Assembly (NCBI GenBank): GCA_965238265.1
Contig: OZ250185.1
Span: 2,356,001 to 2,420,000 of the forward strand
Direction of reading: 5' to 3'
Length of the DNA: 64,000 bases
Origin: JAJDUF01 sp965238265
Lineage (GTDB): Bacteria > Chloroflexota > UBA11872 > UBA12225 > JAJDUF01
This document shows, in pieces, positions 32,463-44,527 of the stretch; position 1 is the first letter of the stretch, and the number at the start of each line of letters is the position of its first letter. The position numbers and the translations under genes are program-made. Under the pieces are notes generated by a model, which did no database searches, had not been told where the DNA came from, and saw only the letters and a program-made list of their open reading frames with translations.

Positions 32463-32591
32463 GCTATCCCTCCGCACCTCCGACGGAGCCACAGTGATTG
32501 GCCGGAAGCGCACAATCAACACACTCGAATGGAATCGGTGGTGCGGACCTGGCGTGCCATTGCCCACACTGCGGCGAACTCGGACGGCGCC

Positions 32592-34286
32592 ATGAGCAGC
32601 CCCGCCCTCAGCGCCGGCCCTAGACTTGATCTAGGGTCCGCCCGGCTCTACGTCATCGTCTTTCTCGCCAGCGCCTGTACCCTCGTCCTCGAGATCGTCG
32701 CCGGCCGCCTGCTGGCGCCGCAGATCGGCGTCTCGATCTACACGTGGACGAGCATCATCGGCATTGTGCTCGCCGGTATCTCCGTTGGCAACTATCTCGG
32801 CGGCCGGCTCGCCGACCGCTTTCCCCCGGCCAGCACGCTCGGCCTCACCCTGCTCGCCGCCAGTCTGTTGAGCTTCGCCGTTCTGGCCCTGCTGCCGGTC
32901 GTGCCGCCGCTACTCGACTACCTGCCCTTGGTACCCCACATCCTCGCAGTGAACGCCGCGCTGTTCTTCTTACCGAGCTGCATCCTCGGCATGGTGACAC
33001 CGCTGGCCATCAAACAGGCGTTGACGGACCTGGACCAGGCCGGCGGCCTCGTGGGCCGGCTCTACGCGGTGTCCACCGCCGGGAGCATCCTCGGCGTCTA
33101 CCTCACCGGCTTTGTGCTGATCCCCGCGTTCGGTACCCGACACGTGGTATTGCTCGTGGGATTCGTGCTGCTGGCGCTGGCGCTCACCCTGGGGAGCCTG
33201 CTACAGCGGCGCGTTGCGGCGGCCATCGCTCTCATCCCCACCCTCGCTCTGGCCGGGTACACGCTCCAGCCACAGCTCCGCCAGGGTCCTTGCCTCGTCG
33301 AGAGCAGCTATTACTGTATCCAGGTCTCACAGCTGCGGGCGGCCCAAAATCCGGCCAAGGTGCTCAAGCTCGACCACCTCATTCACAGCTATAACGTCCC
33401 CGGCCATCCCGATACGCTCACCTATCCCTACACCCGCATCTTTGCAGAGACGGCCCAGTATGTAGCGCAGCGCAACCCCGCCTTTCGCGCGCTGTTCATT
33501 GGCGGCGGCGGCTACACGGTGCCTATCCACTTGGAAGCCAGGTATCCCCAGGCTTCGGTCGAGGTCATCGAGATTGATCCCGGTGTGACGGCGATTGTGC
33601 GCGAGGAGCTGGGCCTCAGCCCCGCCACCGGCATCGTCACCTACAACGAGGACGGGCGAATGGCCATCCGCCACATGCGGCACGGAGCATACGACCTCAT
33701 TGTCGGCGATGCCTTCAACGATTACTCTGTCCCCTACCACCTCACGACACTGGAGTTCAGCCAGCAGCTCCAGGAGCTACTGAGCGATGAGGGCATCTAT
33801 ATCGCCAATATCATAGATAAGCTCCGGCCGAGTAGATTTCTGCGCGCCTTTGTGTACACATTGGAGTCCATCTATCCTCATGTCTATATTATGGGACAGG
33901 ACGCTGACATCCCGTTTCCCTACTACATCGAGGAGCTTGACCATACTGCACAGAGCGCCGACGAGACCGAGTCGGAGCTTGAGCGCGAGCTACGGGAGTT
34001 CGGCGGTGCCCGTGCAACCTATGTCGTGGCCGCGTCGCGCCAGCCCATAGACTTCACGCAGTTCCACTCGCATCAAGCCCATGCACTCCTCAGCGAACGG
34101 ACCACGTTCGTCATGGCGGAAGCCGACCGGCAGCGCTGGCTGCAGCAAGGCCCGGTCCTACTTCTGACCGACGACCACGCCCCGGTGGATACGATGGTGG
34201 CCTCACTCTTCACCGACGACCATGTCCAGTGGCGCTGGCGACTCCTCGTGCCGCCGTCTCTGCGCTGGCTCCTACCAGGCGGCTAG
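32592..34286 (+). CDS. Fused membrane/spermidine synthase-like protein
   Basis: 564 residues from the ATG at 32592. The N-terminal half (about 15-215) has seven or more membrane helices, with YVIVFLASACTLVLEIVAGR and SCILGMVTPLAIKQALTDL. The C-terminal half is a Rossmann methyltransferase-like aminopropyltransferase domain: ALFIGGGGYTVPIHLE, VEVIEIDPGVTAIVREELG, EDGRMAIRHMRHGAYDLIVG and DAFNDYSVPYHLTT. Such fusions are common in some phyla; the product may be a polyamine or another SAM-derived compound. A shorter paralogue lies upstream. Confidence 0.88.
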   Translation: MSSPALSAGPRLDLGSARLYVIVFLASACTLVLEIVAGRLLAPQIGVSIYTWTSIIGIVLAGISVGNYLGGRLADRFPPASTLGLTLLAASLLSFAVLALLPVVPPLLDYLPLVPHILAVNAALFFLPSCILGMVTPLAIKQALTDLDQAGGLVGRLYAVSTAGSILGVYLTGFVLIPAFGTRHVVLLVGFVLLALALTLGSLLQRRVAAAIALIPTLALAGYTLQPQLRQGPCLVESSYYCIQVSQLRAAQNPAKVLKLDHLIHSYNVPGHPDTLTYPYTRIFAETAQYVAQRNPAFRALFIGGGGYTVPIHLEARYPQASVEVIEIDPGVTAIVREELGLSPATGIVTYNEDGRMAIRHMRHGAYDLIVGDAFNDYSVPYHLTTLEFSQQLQELLSDEGIYIANIIDKLRPSRFLRAFVYTLESIYPHVYIMGQDADIPFPYYIEELDHTAQSADETESELERELREFGGARATYVVAASRQPIDFTQFHSHQAHALLSERTTFVMAEADRQRWLQQGPVLLLTDDHAPVDTMVASLFTDDHVQWRWRLLVPPSLRWLLPGG

Positions 34287-34308
34287 GCGCGGCCCCCACT
34301 CGGAAAAG

Positions 34309-34466
34309 GCTTTTTAGCCACAGAGCACACAGAGAGCACAGAGTAGGGGCGCGATTGATCGCGCCTGGGTGCTCGTCATTCCGGCGGAAGCCGGAATCCA
34401 AGCTCCCTCTCCCCGCGGGAGAGGGCCGGGGTGAGGGCCAGGGCCAGCCTCCCGGCAGTCAGAGAG
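34309..34466. repeat. Repeat-only spacer (families D, composite, REP)
   Basis: In order: family D (AGCCACAGAGCACACAGAGA), the composite unit GTAGGGGCGCGATTGATCGC with CGTCATTCCGGCGGAAGCCG (34345-34400), then a CCGCGGGAGAGGGCCGGGGT unit. The composite parallels 11560-11640. Confidence 0.65.
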
Positions 34467-34787
34467 CTACTTGCGTGTGCGGCCGCCGGCTGCATCCCCG
34501 CCACCGGTGGACTTCCTAGGACGCAAGAGGCGCGGGAAGAAGAGTGGCCGGCCGGCGAGCAGCAGCCACACCCCGTCGAAGAGCGGCAGCATAAAGATCA
34601 CCACCGCGACCAGATTCAGCGCCGGTGGATCGACGAGCGCCCGCAGCAGCAGCAAGGCACCGTACACCACGATCACGATACCGAGCCACGCGACCAGCCG
34701 GCGCCACTGGCCACGCCAGATGTACGCGCCAACGACCACGAGCAGGAAGACGGCAACGACGGTTCGATTCGCAGGCGGCGTAAACAC
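34467..34787 (-). CDS. Small membrane protein
   Basis: 106 residues from a GTG start. Three hydrophobic segments: VVAVFLLVVVGAYIW, LVAWLGIVIVVYGALLLLRA and ALNLVAVVIFMLPLFDGVWL, then a basic tail RPRKSTGGGDAAGGRTRK facing the cytoplasm. No family recognised. Alone between repeats and the decayed region. Confidence 0.65.
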   Translation of the reverse strand: MFTPPANRTVVAVFLLVVVGAYIWRGQWRRLVAWLGIVIVVYGALLLLRALVDPPALNLVAVVIFMLPLFDGVWLLLAGRPLFFPRLLRPRKSTGGGDAAGGRTRK

Positions 34788-34965
34788 AATCCCAGCCCGT
34801 CACGCGGCCACCGGCGGCCGCTGCATGAGCAAGTGTGCCAGAACGGGAGGTACCAGAGAACGAGCGAGGGGATACGTAGCGGCCTGACGCTGCCGGTACC
34901 GGCACCGCGACTGAGGTGGTGCCTCGGAAGACTTATCTCCTGCCCCGCACGTCCTGGATACGATC

Positions 34966-36790
34966 CTATGATTCGGTGTCGTCCGAGGGTCTTCGTAGGT
35001 TTCCGTTGCGCGATTCCACCACGCAGGCGTCAGCATCACCAGACGGATCGCACTTTGATGCGGGAACCCAGTGGAGCATGGGGGTATGCCGTGATGGGCT
35101 TTCCACCTTCACCTGATACATAAGCCGCCCATCCACTATAGAAGGTACGACCTCTACATCCCTGGCAATTTGGCCACGATCACGGAAGCACACGCAGCCT
35201 CCCGTGAAGACCTGCTCGTAACCACTAGGAGGATCGTCACGAAATACCATCGCGGGGCTGCTGGATGAGAAGCCGGAAAATTCCTCGCGAACCCGAGAGA
35301 CGAGTGACGTTATCCAATTCTTGTGCTGGCTCCGCCGACGCGACCGCCAGTCGTTCAAGGATGTGGCTAAACTCAAGATACAGCTTTTCGGTAAGGCGCA
35401 GACTGCCGTAGGTCTGGTCGAACACTGCGACGCATCCACCTTGCCATGTTTTTTCGCCATCTCGAACCGAAATGTTGGTAGCGACGGAACCCACATCTTG
35501 TGGCAAAACGCTATACTCATGCACGAATATTTCACGTAATCCGGAGACCAGCTTCACTCCACCACCAGCGGAAAACTACTCCACTGGTACACCGGTTTCA
35601 TGTTAGGATTGCCTGCTGAAGATCACGGTACGAGAAATTCACCAGTTCTTCTGTCAATGTATCCACTAACCCCAGCATCTGGCATTCGGCAAGAAAACCG
35701 TTATCACCGTTTAACGCCCTCAATGAGTTCCGTCGCGGTAACTCCGGTGTTGATCCAAGTCGTTATCCGAGGGCGAGTTGAGCGGTCGTAGATTTTACCC
35801 GAATGAACGGACGTTCGAAAGATGATGTGTTCCAAGCCTTAACCTCGTAAGCCCTCGCATTGTGGAGGTACGTAGCACCTGGATAGCACTCCGCCTTGGG
35901 ATTGACTCACTTCACCGAAAGTCGGGATCATCTCGAGCTTGCGGAAATTAGACTCCCCCACGCGAAGTGGATAGGTGGTATATCGCCACCCAGTTCCGCG
36001 AATTCAAGGGGACGATTTCCGCCTGGGCGGGCAGCCGCGTAAACGTCCACTTGGCCACCCCACACGGGGTAGCCGTCTTGCGGGAGCCGCGAGTGTCTCG
36101 CGTTCATCAGCAAGGCATCGCCCATGAGCAAACTGCATGAAACGGTTGTCAAGGTAGAGGTAGGACGGCTCCACGGACATATCGTGGTATTCCCGAAAAG
36201 ATGTGCCGTACCATCGGAATGCATCGGGGGTGCCAATCACCACAAACGCTCCCGGCCCGTTGCGTCCAACTCGCCCCAGACGCTGCCGGTACGCCTTACG
36301 TGTTGGAGGCACACCTACGTTAAAGCCGACACAGAGATGGGGAAGGCGATTCCAATCGAGCGCGGATGTCGCAACGCCCCGGAGGCTTCCCGGTCTGAAG
36401 TTGTCCCTCAATCCGCCGGCGGCAGGGGTGAAACCTGCTCGATATGGCACCACGCCTCGAAAAGTTCCGGTTTCGACACCTTTTCGCCACAAAGGTGATG
36501 AACCCACCGTCGCGTCCCCCGGTTAGCACTCGGCGTTGCAGTTCTTTGGCGAGTTGGTGTTCCTCGCCTTCAGGGCAAGCGATATGCGCCACAATCCGAT
36601 CGTAACGCGGGGCACCGTCAGCTTCGTGGTCTAGACGGAGAACTCCGCGCCTGTCAGTCGCTTCATGTGCTCTCCGGGGTTCGCTATCGTGGCAGTAGCC
36701 GCAACGAACTGGAGCATCCGGTTTCCGGCTTCGCCACCAAGAAGATGATTGCGAGCAGCAATCAGACGCCGAATCAAGCCGGGACTCCCT
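34966..36790 (-). pseudogene. Multiply frameshifted SF2 helicase
   Basis: Reading the minus strand with frame changes recovers one helicase-like protein. In order: LQFVAATATIANPGEHMKRL (motif III), GGFITFVAKR (motif IV), RGVATSALDWNRLPHLCVGF (motif V, degraded), YRQRLGRVGRNGPGAFVVIG (motif VI), VEPSYLYLDNRFMQFAHG, a YLHNARAYEV...FERPFIRVK stretch, WINTGVTATELIEGVKR, and a C-terminal domain with VATNISVRDGEKTWQGGCVA and TYGSLRLTEKLYLEF. At least six frame changes and no Walker A region. Motifs suggest a large DEAD/DEAH helicase of the kind found in defence or repair loci. Dead gene. Confidence 0.75.
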
Positions 36791-36795
36791 TCGGC

Positions 36796-36858
36796 CACAG
36801 AGCACACGGTCCGAGACCAATCCACGCTCTGTGCTCTCTGTGGCCATCTCTGTGGCTG
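36796..36858. repeat. Dispersed repeat family D, hairpin copy
   Basis: GGCCACAGAGCACACGG and CTCTGTGCTCTCTGTGGCC face each other around GACCAATCCACG. A related copy at 37433-37476 shares GACCAATCCACG and the right arm. They flank the first cas6-like fragment. Confidence 0.7.
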
Positions 36859-36869
36859 AATCGGGCGGG

Positions 36870-37125
36870 CAGCTACCGCGCCCCTACACGATTGCAGGGA
36901 GCGCCCGCACGAGGCTCTTGCCCGACGCAGCCAGTGGATATAACGATACTATCGCCATTCCCAAGCGCTTCGAGCGCCTGTGTCTGGTGCGGACCATCAC
37001 GGTACTTCTGGCTGAGGTACGCCGCTCACCTTTGAGTATCGGCCTGACGCTCTGCGAATCGCCGGTGCGCGCGACTCTGGTGCCCTATCTCATCGGGGCC
37101 GTCCGGCAGTGGCGCACTGCTATAA
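36870..37125 (+). pseudogene. Displaced middle fragment of a cas6-like gene
   Basis: The plus frame reads LPRPYTIAGSARTRLL and later PLSIGLTLCESPVRATLVPY followed by LIGAVRQW. This resembles the segment of Cas6 proteins that normally follows the Cys-rich N-terminal part (an F-G-L-T-L...P-Y pattern). Here it lies upstream of the N-terminal part, so the locus seems rearranged. Weak evidence from pattern recall only. Confidence 0.35.
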
Positions 37126-37470
37126 CGAAGCACCCGGCTCGATCCCACGTCCCTTGCACCCGACACTCGCCACTCACTACTAACCGGTTCACAGCGCATC
37201 GGCTGCGGTTTACGCTAGAGGTGTTGCGCCGCTCACGCTCCCGCCACGCGGCGCTGCGTTGCGCGGCGCCTTGTTCGAGTCGCTGTGGCGCCGCATTGCG
37301 AATACAAGGCCGCCCCGACCTGCACCGCCTGTCCGCTCGCTGCATCCTGCCCGGTCGGGCTGCTGGTCGCCACCCTGGAGCCGGCCCCCAGAGCACGGGC
37401 CGCCCTCCGGCCTACACCCAAGCCGGGATTTCGGCCACGGCACACTGACCAATCCACGCTGTGCTCTCTG

Positions 37471-37651
37471 TGGCCGAGAATCGCACGATTTCACCGCCCA
37501 GCGCCAGGTGCTCTGGCGCCGAGGCAGTCCGGCAGTGGCAACCAGCGGCATCGGCGCCCGGCGGCCGGCGCTCAACGGACGGCGAAGCCGTGTGCGGTTA
37601 CTGCGCGTGCTGGCCGAGAATCCATTCACCGCCCAGCGCCAGGTGCTCTGG
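37471..37651. repeat. Direct duplication inside the cas6 remnant
   Basis: TGGCCGAGAATC and TCACCGCCCAGCGCCAGGTG recur, 135 bp apart for the second block (37491 and 37626), keeping frame. Confidence 0.75.
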
Positions 37652-38221
37652 GCCTCTAGCCAACAGTTTTACCGGCCGCCTGACCGGCCAGAGCCGGCGC
37701 TGGCCATCACGGCAGCACACGTCGCTACCACGGCTCAGAACTGGCCGCTCGATGAGCGCGGTGTTGTCCGGCTGACCTTCCACACTCCGACGCGGCTCAT
37801 CGCGCGGGGGCAGTTGGTGCGCTCGCCTCAGCCGCGCGTGTTGGTGGCCCGCCTCGTGCAGCGCCTGCGTGCCCTCGGCCAAGCATTCGCCGCCGGCGAC
37901 CCGCCAGGATTGCCCGGCGACGACCCCAAGACGCTACTCGCGCACGCCGACGCGATCACGCTGCAAGCGGACGAAACCGCCTGGGTGGATCAGTGGAGCC
38001 CGAGCCGCCGCCTCCGACGCACGACGCCGATTGGCGGCTTTGTGGGCCGGGCCAGCTGGGAAGGTGAGCGGGCCGCAATGAGGGCACTGCTGCCGTGGCT
38101 CCTCTGGGGCAGCATCGTGCATGTGGGCAAGGATACCGTCAAGGGTAACGGCTGGTACCACCTCGGAGCGCCAGAGGCGGGCGTAGCATGCTGCGCCCCT
38201 ACGGCGGCCGGTCGCCGCCAT

Positions 38222-38261
38222 GACTCCCCTGCCCTGGAGGGAAGGGGCTGGGGGTTAGGTC
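38222..38261 (-). repeat. Dispersed repeat family A, copy 4
   Basis: GACTCCCCTGCCCTGGAGGG then AAGGGGCTGGGGGTTAGGTC; it lies in the tail of the cas6 remnant frame. Confidence 0.7.
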
Positions 38262-38283
38262 CAACCCGGCTTGCAGACGCGCC

Positions 38284-39252
<969 letters not shown>

Positions 39253-39287
39253 TGGTGCTCCCTTTCGATAGTGATCTCCGACTGCCG

Positions 39288-39335
39288 GGTCTGCACAATC
39301 CTATAGCGCCTCAACGATGCAGACCTGGCCGGTCA
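39288..39335. repeat. Dispersed hairpin repeat family B, copy 4, plus REP palindrome
   Basis: GGTCTGCACAATCC ... GATGCAGACCTGGCCGGTCA; TCTGCA pairs with TGCAGA. A CATTCCCGCGCAGGCGGGAA palindrome follows at 39376 and a CTCCGGCCTGCGCCGCAG unit at 39414. Confidence 0.65.
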
Positions 39336-39470
39336 TCGCGTCGCTCACAGGTGAGTATAACAACACCCCTCCGTCATTCCCGCGCAGGCGGGAATCCACG
39401 CGCGGCACCCTGGACTCCGGCCTGCGCCGCAGTGACGGCTGGCGCGGCGGCCGCTTCCCCCACGCCCAGC

Positions 39471-40940
39471 TTAGGTGCTCCGCTTGGCCGCGTTCCACAG
39501 GCAGTCCCACTCAGCATCCGAGAGGGACGCCAAATCCACTCCGTCGCACCGAGCGGCCGCCTCCATCGCGCCAAACCGTGCGCGAAACTTGCGATTGGCA
39601 CCGCGCAACGCATCCTCGACATCCACCTCCAGCCAACTCCCGACGCGAGCCAGGACAAAAAGCACATCTCCTAGCTCTTCGGCCCGCTCTGTCGGCGTGG
39701 CCGCCCGTTGTAGCTCGTCAAGCTCCTCGCGCACCTTGTCGAGCACCCCGGGCAAGGCTTTCCAGTCGAAACCGACGGCTGCGGCCCGCTCGCCCAACGC
39801 TTGCGCGGCAGCGAGTGCTGGCAATGAGCTAGGCACCCGGTCGAGCAGCGATGACCGCTCCTTGCCCTTCGCCCGGCGCTCGGCTTGCTTAATCCGCTCC
39901 CAGTTTGCGAGCGCCTGCTGGGCATCGTCTGCTGCCTGGCCCCCAAACACATGGGGATGGCGGCGCACCAGCTTTTCGCCCAAGGCGCCTACCACGTCTG
40001 CGAAGGTAAAGGCCTCGTCTTCCGCGGCGATTTGCGCGTGGAAGTACACCTGGAGCAGCAGATCGCCCAACTCTTCGCAAAGCTCGGCCATATCATCTTC
40101 GTCTATGGCCTCCAGCACCTCATAGGTCTCTTCGAGGAGGTGTTGCTTGAGGGTTTGCCGCGTCTGCGCCCGGTCCCAGGGACAGCCATCAGGAGCGCGC
40201 AGCCGCGCCATGATCTCCCGCAGCGTCACCGCCGAGCGCAGGTCCTGCTCCGGCGCCAGGGCCGGAACCCAGAGCGCGATCAGATGGTCGCCATCCCAAG
40301 CGATGGCGGCGCTGCCAAGGTCGCCGAGAGGCACCGAGCGCGGTTGTGCTTGCGCCGAGCCATCCGCCAGCGGCACCAGCTGCACGCGATGGCTCGGTGG
40401 GTAGCGAGCCGCGAGCACCGCCTGCGCGGCAGCGGCCATGCGCTGATCGTGGATAGGCGCCAACAGGAGTGGCACCGTGGCGTTGATCCGGTCAGGCGGT
40501 GGCAGGGCCAGTGCATCGTGGACTTGCAGCCCGCCCAGCGGGTCGTACTGCACCGCGGCACACGCTGCGTCAATGGAGCTTACCGCCGGCTCGATCACTA
40601 GGCGAATCTCGCGCTCCGGTGCGTGCCGCAGAATGCAAGCGACCGTGGCTTCGCCGACCAAGGGATGACCAGGCACGGCATAGACCAGCCCCGGCACCTC
40701 AACCGCCAGATCGAGCACCTCGGTCGCGATCCGTTCGCAGAGACCGTCAGCGCCTTCAGCTTGGTCCCAGAGGGCGTCGAAGGAGCGCACGTCTCCGGTT
40801 AGCGTGAGGTGCTTCAGCACCGGATGACGCGCGGTGCGGAGCACGACCAGCGGGGCCGCACGCAGTAGCTCCGCCGCGCCGGTCGTCAGTGCCCGCGGAG
40901 CGCCGGGGCCAAGCCCCACGATGACCAAAGATGTGCTCAT
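39471..40940 (-). CDS. mazG: MazG nucleotide pyrophosphohydrolase fused to a tetrapyrrole-methylase-like domain
   Basis: 489 residues from the ATG at 40940. The N-terminal 230 residues (LVIVGLGPGAPRALTTGAAE, then VPGHPLVGEATVA) match the methylase-like half of YabN-type fusions. The C-terminal half is MazG with the metal-binding E-x-x-E...E-x-x-D pattern: LLEETYEVLEAIDEDDMAEL and CEELGDLLLQVYFH, and a second set in REELDELQRA and AEELGDVLFVL. It likely hydrolyses nucleoside triphosphates to clean the pool. Confidence 0.93.
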   Translation of the reverse strand: MSTSLVIVGLGPGAPRALTTGAAELLRAAPLVVLRTARHPVLKHLTLTGDVRSFDALWDQAEGADGLCERIATEVLDLAVEVPGLVYAVPGHPLVGEATVACILRHAPEREIRLVIEPAVSSIDAACAAVQYDPLGGLQVHDALALPPPDRINATVPLLLAPIHDQRMAAAAQAVLAARYPPSHRVQLVPLADGSAQAQPRSVPLGDLGSAAIAWDGDHLIALWVPALAPEQDLRSAVTLREIMARLRAPDGCPWDRAQTRQTLKQHLLEETYEVLEAIDEDDMAELCEELGDLLLQVYFHAQIAAEDEAFTFADVVGALGEKLVRRHPHVFGGQAADDAQQALANWERIKQAERRAKGKERSSLLDRVPSSLPALAAAQALGERAAAVGFDWKALPGVLDKVREELDELQRAATPTERAEELGDVLFVLARVGSWLEVDVEDALRGANRKFRARFGAMEAAARCDGVDLASLSDAEWDCLWNAAKRST

Positions 40941-41105
40941 AAAGCAAGAGGCGCAGTCCAAGGCCACGGAAGACCACGCCTCGGGCTGCCCGGAGGCAGT
41001 ATAGCACCATGCGCCGCCCGCAATCGGCGGCGCATGGGCCGGGTGGCTCGCTTGCCGGCGCCGGCTCCGGTAGCCTATGCTGGAGCGCCGACAGAGGAGA
41101 TAACG

Positions 41106-42128
41106 ATGCTACGCATTCTGCAAGTCGGGGTGGGCGGCTACGGAACCACCTGGTTGAAGACGGTACTGGCGGCTCCGGATTGGGCCACTTATGTTGGCCT
41201 CGTTGACGTGGACGGTGCAGCGCTGGCGGCGGCGGCGACACAGGCGGGCGTGCCGGCCGACCGTTGCTTTCACTCGCTGGCCGCGGCGCTCAACACCGTC
41301 GAGGCCGACGCGGTGCTGTGTATTGTGCCACCGGCACACCACGAGAGCGTGATCGTTCCTGCCCTGGAAGCCGGCCTGCACGTGCTCTCCGAGAAGCCTA
41401 TCGCCGATTCCCCGGCGGCGATGCGCCGGATCCTCGCGGCCAACCGGGGGAGTCCAGGCCACCTGATGATCTCGCAGAAAGGCCGCTACCATGCGTGGGT
41501 GCGGCGGTTCCGCGAGTTGATCGCCGCCAACGCGCTCGGACGCCTCAACCACGTCACGCTGCACTATCGCGAAGCGCTGTTCCAATGGGGCGCGAGCGGG
41601 TTCCGGCACCGCATGGACGACCCACTCCTGGTCGAGATGAGCATTCACCACTTCGATCTCCTGCGTGCGCTGTTAGGACGCAACGCCCTCACCGTATCGG
41701 GCCGGAGCTGGAATTGGGCCTGGAGTGGGTTCGCTGGCGACGTGGCCGCGAGCCTCGTGTTCACCATGCAGGACGGTGTGCCGGTAGTCTACGAAGGCAA
41801 TTGCATCTCGGCCGGAACAAACACCTTCTGGTATGGCGATATTCGGGCCGAGTGTGAGTACGGATCGCTCGTCATGCAGTATCCGCGACTGACCATCGAG
41901 CGCCGACGAGATGTCCCGGAGCTGCGCCGGGAGCACGTGCTGGACGTGACAAGCTCGCACGCTGGCCAAGCCGTCGCGTTTGCCGAGTTCCTCGCTGCCA
42001 TTGCCAAAGAGCGAGCGCCCGAGACCGCGGCCGAAGATAATCAGCACAGCATGGCGATGCTGTTCGCCGCGGTGGAGGCCTGCCACACCGGGAACACCTG
42101 CGCCACCGCAAGCTACCTAGCCGGATAG
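41106..42128 (+). CDS. Gfo/Idh/MocA-family oxidoreductase
   Basis: 340 residues from the ATG at 41106 with AGAGGAG upstream. N-terminal Rossmann fold (LRILQVGVGGYGTTWLKTVL), the conserved LSEKPIADSPAAMRRIL with the EKP motif, and a C-terminal GFO_IDH_MocA fold with MSIHHFDLLRALLG. NAD(P)-dependent sugar or inositol dehydrogenase; the substrate is unknown. Monocistronic. Confidence 0.92.
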   Translation: MLRILQVGVGGYGTTWLKTVLAAPDWATYVGLVDVDGAALAAAATQAGVPADRCFHSLAAALNTVEADAVLCIVPPAHHESVIVPALEAGLHVLSEKPIADSPAAMRRILAANRGSPGHLMISQKGRYHAWVRRFRELIAANALGRLNHVTLHYREALFQWGASGFRHRMDDPLLVEMSIHHFDLLRALLGRNALTVSGRSWNWAWSGFAGDVAASLVFTMQDGVPVVYEGNCISAGTNTFWYGDIRAECEYGSLVMQYPRLTIERRRDVPELRREHVLDVTSSHAGQAVAFAEFLAAIAKERAPETAAEDNQHSMAMLFAAVEACHTGNTCATASYLAG

Positions 42129-42172
42129 CGGGACAGCGCCAGGACAGCGTAGAGGCTGCCGGGCGCCGCGAT

Positions 42173-42212
42173 GACTCCCCTGCCCTGGAGGGAAGGGGCC
42201 GGGGGTTAGGTC
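42173..42212 (-). repeat. Dispersed repeat family A, copy 5
   Basis: Almost identical to 38222-38261; lies between the oxidoreductase gene and the rRNA promoter. Confidence 0.75.
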
Positions 42213-42258
42213 GGACATCAGACCCCGCGTGCCGCAACTTGACCGGTTGCGCGTACAG

Positions 42259-42288
42259 TTGACAAGCAGGCGCACGCGCTTGTATCAT
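42259..42288 (+). promoter_or_regulatory. rRNA operon promoter candidate
   Basis: TTGACA (42259-42264) and TATCAT (42283-42288), 18-bp spacer, about 215 bp upstream of the 16S gene and ahead of the processing stalk. Confidence 0.6.
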
Positions 42289-42347
42289 TAGAGATACCCG
42301 CAGTCGGCAGCACCGTTCACAGGCTGCTGCCGTAGTGGCGGTGGTTC

Positions 42348-42373
42348 GTTAACAGTTGAAGAGTGGAAGGAAG
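42348..42373 (+). other. Left arm of the pre-16S processing stalk
   Basis: GTTAACAGTTGAAGAGTGG onward; pairs with 44161-44186 at 25 of 26 positions, the exception an A-C. This long helix closes the 16S transcript and is the expected RNase III-type substrate. Confidence 0.85.
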
Positions 42374-42502
42374 TAGCTGCTGGCTGGCGGCCCCTCTGGG
42401 GTAGTCGGTCGAGCAGCAACCGAAACTTGTGACCTGGTAGTGAAAGAGGCTAGGCAACTCACTTTGACGAGACGACTTTCTACAGTGGTAGGAAGTGTGG
42501 CT

Positions 42503-44014
<1,512 letters not shown>

Positions 44015-44160
44015 AAGGGAGTGCTAACACGAGGGAGTGGAGCATCAGCTTCCACTCCGCTCGGGTTCACCCCCCAGGTCGATCGGAGGCTGTTCGTTTA
44101 CGATCAGTTTCTGTTTCATTGTCCTGTGGCCTGGCCGAATCGCCAGGCGCAAGCCCGGTG

Positions 44161-44186
44161 CTTCCTTCCACTCTTCAACTGCTAAC
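44161..44186 (+). other. Right arm of the pre-16S processing stalk
   Basis: CTTCCTTCCACTCTTCAACT onward, reverse complement of 42348-42373 with one mismatch. It ends 33 nt before RNase P RNA. Confidence 0.85.
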
Positions 44187-44219
44187 AACCGTCCTCTCGC
44201 TTGCACTCGAATAACTCAA

Positions 44220-44519
44220 GAACAAGCAGGTTGGGTGATCGCACTACGTGTGAGGAAAGTCCGCACTCCACAGAGCAGGGCAGGGGGTAACGCCCCTCCG
44301 CCGTGAGGCGAGGACGAGTGGCACAGAGACCACGACCCGGCGGCGCCACGGTGCCGGCCGGGGGTGAAAAGGCTAAACTCTGTCTGGAGCAAGCCCAAAT
44401 AGGGACGTTCGCAGGTTGCTCGCCAAGTCCCAGGTAGGGCGCAAAGAGGAGCAGGGCAACTTGGCTCCCAAGATGGATGATCGCCTAAAACAGAATGCGG
44501 CTTACAGGCCTGCTTGTTC
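44220..44519 (+). ncRNA. rnpB: RNase P RNA (bacterial class A)
   Basis: About 300 nt. Conserved blocks are GAGGAAAGTCCGCACTCCAC, GGTGAAAAGGCTAAACTC, GCAAGCCCAAATAGG and AGATGGATGATCGCC, then CAGAATGCGGCTTACAGGCC. The P1 helix is an 11-bp pair of GAACAAGCAGG with CCTGCTTGTTC, which sets the ends. It is the catalytic subunit that trims tRNA 5' leaders. It lies between 16S and a tRNA on one strand without a terminator between, so co-transcription is likely. Confidence 0.95.
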
Positions 44520-44527
44520 GCTTCCGG

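Noticed and set aside
36004..36507. 167-codon frame as an intact gene
   Set aside because: It covers only helicase motifs V-VI; the flanking motifs lie in other frames, so it is a pseudogene piece.
44015..44219. tRNA-Ile/Ala or start of 23S after 16S
   Set aside because: The stretch is short, ends with the processing-stalk arm, and the following 300 nt are clearly RNase P RNA.
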